Of a stretch of 64,000 nucleotides of DNA, positions 59,061 to 64,000 are shown one piece after another; position 1 is the first letter of the stretch, and every line of letters starts with the position of its first letter. Source of the DNA: Siphonodentalium dalli (lineage: Eukaryota > Mollusca > Scaphopoda > Gadilida > Siphonodentaliidae); the NCBI GenBank assembly GCA_032622095.1, contig CP136065.1, forward strand, positions 65,091,031 through 65,155,030, written 5' to 3'. The notes under the pieces were generated by a model. The model ran no database searches, was not told the origin of the DNA, and was given only the letters and a program-made list of their open reading frames with translations. A program made the translations under genes and the position numbers.

Positions 59061-59147
59061 ATAAATACTTTTCGTTAGCTCTTGATTTCGTGGTTTGGTT
59101 ATACCACAAAATCATCAAGTAATATGATTTTATAGCAGGACTCAAAA

Positions 59148-59574
59148 TATGGTACTGGACATTTGCAGAGTTAGGTCCCCAGACGGTGAATTTGGTGACG
59201 CTACCCCGGAAAGAGGGTTAGCATCACTAAATTCACCCTCTGGGAACCTCATTCTGCATAGGCCTCATCTTCTCTGGAAAGTATCTTTATTATCAAAATT
59301 ATAAACAAGATTTTTAGTTTCTTTTTCTTTTTTAGTTTAGTTTCTCTACATACCCAAATTAGCAGATGACACAATGCATAATCAAAGTGCCCAATGGGTG
59401 CACATCACCATCTGGGAACTCAAACAGGTGTCTAGGCCTCACATAGCAGATGAGGTGATGCAGAATGAGGTTCCCAGAGGATGAATTTGGTGATGCTAGC
59501 CCACTGTGCAGGATAGAGTCACTAAATTCACCCTCTGGGACCTCATTCTGCACCATACTTTGAGGTCTGTTGTA
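59148..59574. mobile_element. Family B composite element next to MCU exon
   Basis: Left hairpin (59155-59260) and right hairpin (59455-59556) flank the usual middle. The outer flanks CAAAATATGGTAC and ACCATACTTTGAG also pair. Its right edge is ~14 bases from the MCU exon donor side (exon ends at 59588), so it sits almost at the splice donor. Confidence 0.82.
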
Positions 59575-59587
59575 TAGCATGACTCAC

Positions 59588-59748
59588 TCGTTCTAGAGGC
59601 GCTATCTGCGTTTTTAGACTTTCCAGTTTTGCGGTGAGATCTCTTTCCCGTTCAAGTTGGTGCTGATCGACATTGAGACGCGAGTATAGCTCCGCAATAA
59701 GCTGCTTAACATCGGAGATGTCGCTAGCATCTTCAGTGCCAATATCAC
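59588..59748 (-). CDS. MCU: Mitochondrial calcium uniporter MCU, coiled-coil 1 exon
   Basis: MCU is the pore-forming subunit of the inner-membrane calcium uniporter, which moves Ca2+ into the mitochondrial matrix. On the minus strand an acceptor TTTCTATTTCAG precedes 161 bases: two bases of a split codon and then 53 codons. The peptide includes SDVKQLIAELYSRLNVDQHQ and LERERDLTAKLESL, ending APLER before donor GTGAGT. This matches the first coiled coil of animal MCU, just before TM1 (the family pattern has QHQL, KERE and APLE). The frame continues in phase 0 into 54410. The exon is too small to stand out as an open frame. MCUb is the alternative paralogue, but the pore exon favours MCU. Confidence 0.92.
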
Positions 59749-59805
59749 CTGAAATAGAAATAACTGTGTGTTATTTTTAACCCTTTAACTAAGTAACATT
59801 AACCC

Positions 59806-60213
59806 TTCCATGACTGGAGCTTCCTGAAAGTTTGCATAAACCCTGTGTGAATGCATTCTCTTCTTTATTTGAGTCTCCCATAGGGAGCCTCACATATATA
59901 TTAAGAGAATAAATTGACCTAACCATATTTACATTGACCTTGTAAGCCAGTGTATTCTCTTATATATGCAAGAATTCTTATGAGAGAATACACAGGCAGG
60001 GTCTTTAAGTTAGACTTTAATCCTTCCTTGACTGGAGCTTCCTGAAAACCCATTCTCTTATATGTGACACATCTCCCTCACAATAGTTACCTTGATCTTG
60101 TAAACCAGTGAATTCTCTTATATATGTGAGGCTCCCTATGGGAGACTCTCATATATAAGAGAATTCACTGGCACAGGATCTTTAATGCTGCACCAGCACA
60201 GCTCCCGCCATGT
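59806..60213. mobile_element. Family A MITE, two rearranged copies
   Basis: TTAACCCTTCCATGACTGGA starts at 59799, and a second TCCTTGACTGGAGCTTCCTG start lies inside at about 60021. Three hairpin remnants follow; the last is complete (GTGAGGCTCCCTATGGGAGA). It lies just upstream of the MCU exon acceptor at 59749. Confidence 0.75.
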
Positions 60214-60308
60214 GATTCATTGTCACACAAAGAACCTGACGATTCTCACCAACATTGGTCTTAATGACAACAAAATGCCGATACAACCCAAATACGGTTA
60301 ATCTTATA

Positions 60309-60508
60309 CAGTAATGCCCTAAATAATCGACTCCTTAACCACAGCAGAATTATGGGTAACTTTTCAGGATTTAGTCAGAAATATGGCTTGTTGCCATTCA
60401 TCGGAAAGCTCTCCGATGAATGGCAACAAGCCATATTTCCGACAAAATCCTGAAAAGTTATCCATAATTCTGCAGTGGTTAAGGAGTCGATTATTTAGGG
60501 CATTACTG
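60309..60508. mobile_element. Family C palindromic MITE (200 bp) with TA flanks
   Basis: It runs CAGTAATGCCCTAAATAATC to TTTAGGGCATTACTG, flanked by TA. Compared with the 213-bp copies it lacks part of the centre, where AAAGCTCTCCGATG joins the arms directly. Confidence 0.9.
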
Positions 60509-60887
60509 TAGTTTTGACACATGCTTTTCCAGTATAGCTCAGCTCAAATGAGAACAAGTGAGAAAGCACATCTCAAAACGATATGATTAAGACCAATCGT
60601 GGGTGAAAATTGTTTCGCTCGCTGTGTGACAATCACAACAAAATGCCGATATGACCCAAATAAAATACGGTTGCTAACCGGGGCATAATATAGCATGTGT
60701 AAAGCATGGCTAAGAAGTCAGAATGAATCATTATCACAAAACAAGAGTGCTGCTAAGGTGCCAAAATAGAACAAACACCTCAATTAAGCCAGGGATCAGC
60801 TTAGAGATTACAAATTGGGAGAAGTCAATTTTCCTTCTTTGATTATTAGGGAGAAGTGGACTGTTATCAAACAAAAGTCATAATGGC

Positions 60888-61127
60888 TTAACCCTTTGAG
60901 TGCCAGGGGCCGATCTCATCGGCCCTAAACCTACAAAATAAGTCTGTTAAAGAATATAAGAATAAATTATTAAAATTGTCAAAAATTGTTTAAAAAAAAA
61001 AAAAAAAAAACGTTAGGCCAATGCATTCTCTTATATATGTGAGGCGACCTATGCATATATAAGAGAATGCATTGGCACAGGGTATATGGGTTGATACAAA
61101 AATCTGACCTGGCACTCAAAGGGTTAA
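60888..61127. mobile_element. Family A MITE with TTAA flanks
   Basis: It runs TTAACCCTTTGAGTGCCAGG to GGCACTCAAAGGGTTAA. A 19-base A run precedes one hairpin, CCAATGCATTCTCTTATATA. The right part TTGATACAAAAATCTGACCT links it to the minimal palindrome at 42571. Confidence 0.85.
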
Positions 61128-62226
61128 GATCAATTTACACCACCAACATGACCATTCTATGATACACTAAGTATTATGCAACAAAAACAGCCCATTTATA
61201 AAACCATTATAATGAGTAAGGACACCATTATAATCAGAAAATACTGTTTAAATATGCTGTAGGGACATAATGCATACTGTTATATGAGAGAGAAGTCACT
61301 TCTCCCTGAGACAAAATTAGGGAGAAGTGAAAGAATTTAGGGAGAAGATATGATCTCCCAAGAAGCCCTCTAGGCTGGTCAATGAATTAAGGCAATATAA
61401 ATGTGCTGGGCTGTCACAATCACAATGAAGGTACAAATAATGCCCTGGTTCATTTTCAGCTGCCATTCATTCAGTTCTCATCAATAATGAGTCAATGGAG
61501 TGCTATACTTAAGAAATAGAGTTATGCATCTTTTAGCATAGCACCAGCATTTATTGATATGTGTCCTAACTGTGAGGACAGAGGAATAAACTATTTTGCA
61601 TTGCCTACTTTCGAGTGCCGAATAATAGTGATGTTACGTTTATAAGTTTTTGGGGAAAAAAAGACAGCATCACTATTAGGCACCATAATCATTATTAAAT
61701 AATTTGTTTCTGTGCAGTGTTGTACTTATATGGTCAGCAAGTCTGCAAACATTGATTTCCAGCATGAAGATATATATGTAGTCACTAAGTATTAACAAAT
61801 TTTATTATATGCTCAACAATAGATTATAGAAGAAATCGCTAACAGATAATAATCGTTATATACCACTAGCAGTGAAGATATAGAAAATTACACTTTCATT
61901 GTGGCTTTGACGTTACAGACTAAATAACTATCATAAAATTTTTAAAATGTTAACCATATATAGTATATAGATTAGTATAATTATATTATGAAGTATTAGA
62001 TTTTAATATGACATGGTTATAATGGGTATATGCACAGCATACTGATTCATGTATGATGTACCATATAAGGGGTTTCCATGTCTGAGTTATGTCAGGAGGT
62101 GGAAAGTTTAGATGGACCTACACAAAAAACTACTAAATTGTTAAGCTGGTACACCACCTGAAGGAATCTATGCTATCTGAAGACTACATCAGCCATAGTA
62201 AATAACAACAAAAATGTCAGATGACT
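61128..62226. other. Intron or intergenic stretch, nothing recognised
   Basis: AT-rich. GGGAGAAGT motifs near 60838 and 61287-61345 repeat and resemble 45790. No MCU N-terminal exon was found. Confidence 0.45.
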
Positions 62227-62626
62227 TTAACCCTTTACCCAACAAACCGGCCAAAACAGGCCAAATAAAGCTTCAACAGCCTAAAATATCTTCGGTCTGT
62301 CTCAATAGAACCATACAAATATGGATATCATTGGAACCGGCTCCTTGACCACATTGTGATAGTTACAGTTATGCCCTGTGCCAATGCATTCTCTTATATA
62401 TGCGAGTCGACCATAGGTCGCCTCGCATATATAAGAGAATGCATTGGCCTAAAAAAAATCTTTTTTTATCACTTTTTACCATTTTTTCTTACATTCTTTA
62501 ACAATTTTATAATTTTTAATGTGTTAAGCCAATGCATTCTCTTATATATGCGAGGCGACCTATGGTCGACTCGCATATATAAGAGAATGCATTGGCACAG
62601 GGCCCTTCTGTTGGGTAAAGGGTTAA
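62227..62626. mobile_element. Family A MITE with TTAA flanks, reversed twin of the 24.8-kb copy
   Basis: Same TTAA flanks, CCCTTTACCCAACA ends, two GTCGACC-type hairpins and the CTCAATAGAACCATACAAAT region as 24762-25152, in the opposite orientation. Differences are few by eye. Confidence 0.9.
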
Positions 62627-62828
62627 TCATATAGAAGGGAAATTTTGGGATGAGCATTCTCAGCAAGTACTTCAAGAAGAATTAATCACGATAAATGAGC
62701 AGCAATGATCCTGCCAACAAGAGTGTGTACATGTGTGTACTGTACAAGAAAGACACTGTGTGTTGCTAATTAGGACATAAAATCGACATAATATGGATTT
62801 AAAATGGGATGTAAAATGGACATAAAAT

Positions 62829-63280
62829 CAAGCCTGAGTTTAGTGTGCCTGTCATTTGCAGAATGAGGTCCCCAAAGGGTGAATTTAGTGATGCTATCCC
62901 GCTAGCATCATTAAATTCACCATCTGAGGACCTCATTCTGCTTATGTCTCAGCTTCTCTGGAAAGTTTCTTTATTATCAAATTTCTATAGAAACTTCTTC
63001 ACATAGATTCTATTTTTTTTTTAAGTTTAGATTCTCTATATCCCCAAATTGGCAGATGACACATTGCATAATTGAGGTTCCCAATGGGTGTACATCACAA
63101 TATTCACCATTTGGGAACTTCAATCTGAGTCTATGTCTCCCATAGCAGATGAGGCCATGCAGAATGAGGGCCCAGAGGGTGAATTTGGTAATGCTAGCCC
63201 GCTATGTGGGATAGCGTCATTAAATCCACCCTATGGGGACCTCATTCTGCAAATGACAGACATTCTAAACTCAGACATGG
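62829..63280. mobile_element. Family B composite element
   Basis: Outer ends AAGCCTGAGTTTAGTGTGCC and GACATTCTAAACTCAGACAT pair. Two hairpins flank the middle with TTTCTATAGAAACTTCTTCA and CAATATTCACCATTTGGGAA. Confidence 0.88.
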
Positions 63281-63485
63281 ACATAATATTGATGATGAAC
63301 AGGATCTCAACAAGCTACCTCATAAAAGTACAGCACATAGAAAAAATATAATGATAGGAAACTGCAACAAATTATTGCCCCTCTTCCCCCCTATTTTAAG
63401 ATATGCAGGTTATGCCTGTGGCTGTGCACAATTTACAGCCACCATATGACAGTCAGTAATGGATTTTTAAATGTCAAGGCACAAA

Positions 63486-63888
63486 CCAAGTCTGAGTTTA
63501 GTGAGTCTGTCATTTGCAGAATAAGGTCCCCAGAGGGTGAATTTAGTGACGCTATCCCGTACAGCGGGCTAGTATCATAAATTAATACTCTGGAGACCTC
63601 ATTCTGCTTAGGCCTCATCTTCTGGGAAGTATCTATAGTCTCAAATAACATTGATTTTAGTTACTTTTTCACTTCACTTTCTATATCCCCTAATTTGCAG
63701 AAGATAAAATGCATAATTGAAGTGACTAATGGGTGAACATCACTGGGGAACTCCAAACTGATCCTAGGTCTCCAATACAGCAGTCGATGCCTAAGCAGAA
63801 TGAGGTTCCCAGAGGGACGGCATCACTAAATTCACCCACTGTGGACGACCTCATTCTGCAAATAACAGACAAGCTATTTGCAGGCTTG
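63486..63888. mobile_element. Family B composite element
   Basis: It begins AAGTCTGAGTTTAGTGAGTC and ends AACAGACAAGCTATTTGCAG, GCTTG. Here the left end is the CTGAGTTTAGTG subtype and the right end the CTATTT..GGCTTG subtype, so it looks chimeric. Confidence 0.82.
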
Positions 63889-63975
63889 ACGCGCATGATG
63901 GAAATGGAATAGCAAGTCTCTTATAGTCTCCTAGAAATATTGATGGACAAACAGAATTTATGGGCAAGCTTTATA

Positions 63976-64000
63976 ATAGTGTCTGTCATTTGCAGAATGA
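63976..64000. mobile_element. Start of another family B element, cut by the window end
   Basis: TAGTGTCTGTCATTTGCAGA followed by ATGA matches the start of the other family B copies. Confidence 0.75.

Larger units (their letters stand above)
50788..59748 (-). other. MCU: MCU gene span, three 3' coding exons
   Basis: Three - strand exons (59748-59588, 54410-54207, 50991-50788) join in frame through GT-AG introns. They encode the last ~188 residues of a mitochondrial calcium uniporter pore subunit: coiled coil 1, TM1, the DIME loop, TM2, coiled coil 2 and the stop. The mitochondrial targeting peptide and N-terminal beta-grasp domain must be encoded to the right of 59748; no such exon was recognised in 59749-64000. 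The introns (5,177 and 3,215 bases) carry many transposon copies. Confidence 0.93.

Noticed and set aside
58663-59122. 85-aa and 77-aa frames sharing the EIGPTHI motif
   Set aside because: They come from a 115-bp direct repeat next to a CA-rich tract; repeat-derived.
24762-62626. Regularly reused hairpins considered as a CRISPR-like or other array
   Set aside because: The copies are dispersed, palindromic over their whole length, flanked by TTAA and lie in a eukaryotic genome; transposon biology explains them.

Overview
The window looks like nuclear DNA from an invertebrate animal, most likely a lophotrochozoan and probably a mollusc. It is AT-rich. It has spliced genes with GT-AG introns of up to about 11 kb, CpG-containing minisatellites, and a very high density of non-autonomous DNA transposons. 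The mollusc assignment rests on the style of the repeats and the large introns, not on a diagnostic gene, so it is an inference.

Only two genes can be named with confidence. Both are partial and they converge tail to tail. On the + strand, five coding exons from 5187 to 22694 encode the last 158 residues of cytosolic ribosomal protein eL18 (RPL18). The first ~30 residues must lie left of the window. On the - strand, three coding exons at 59748-59588, 54410-54207 and 50991-50788 encode the C-terminal half of the mitochondrial calcium uniporter pore subunit MCU. They carry the WDIMEP selectivity-filter motif, both transmembrane helices and both coiled coils. The N-terminal exons must lie right of the window. 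One further - strand exon-like segment (47039-46898) ends in a stop and encodes a short membrane-anchor-like tail of unknown identity.

Nearly everything else is repeats. RPL18 intron 1 (5295-16137) holds a possible old hAT element, then a 35-bp minisatellite built into ~600-660-bp higher-order units (about 6.8-15.5 kb). That array is interrupted by a 1.1-kb hAT deletion derivative with a perfect 8-bp target duplication and a surviving BED-finger fragment. The intergenic stretch (22.7-46.6 kb) and the MCU introns hold several families of palindromic or foldback elements: (A) TTAA-flanked piggyBac-like MITEs built from paired ~70-bp hairpins; (B) hairpin-ended composites with CATTTGCAGAATGAGG ends; (C) ~213-bp nearly perfect palindromes flanked by TA. 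They also hold (D) 150-180-bp tandem units ending in TAGCTCAACTT, (E) ~2-kb elements ending in GTACCCATACCAT and GCCGATCGTGATCGGC, and Helitrons with CTAG ends. Other items are a second hAT MITE with a perfect 8-bp target duplication, a LINE 3' remnant with a CCHC knuckle, and several minisatellites.

No CRISPR array, rRNA, tRNA or prokaryotic-type operon was recognised. The long open frames across the minisatellites and palindromes are artefacts of repetition. The most interesting content is the coexistence and nesting of unrelated hairpin-forming transposon families around two essential housekeeping genes, not a new gene system.
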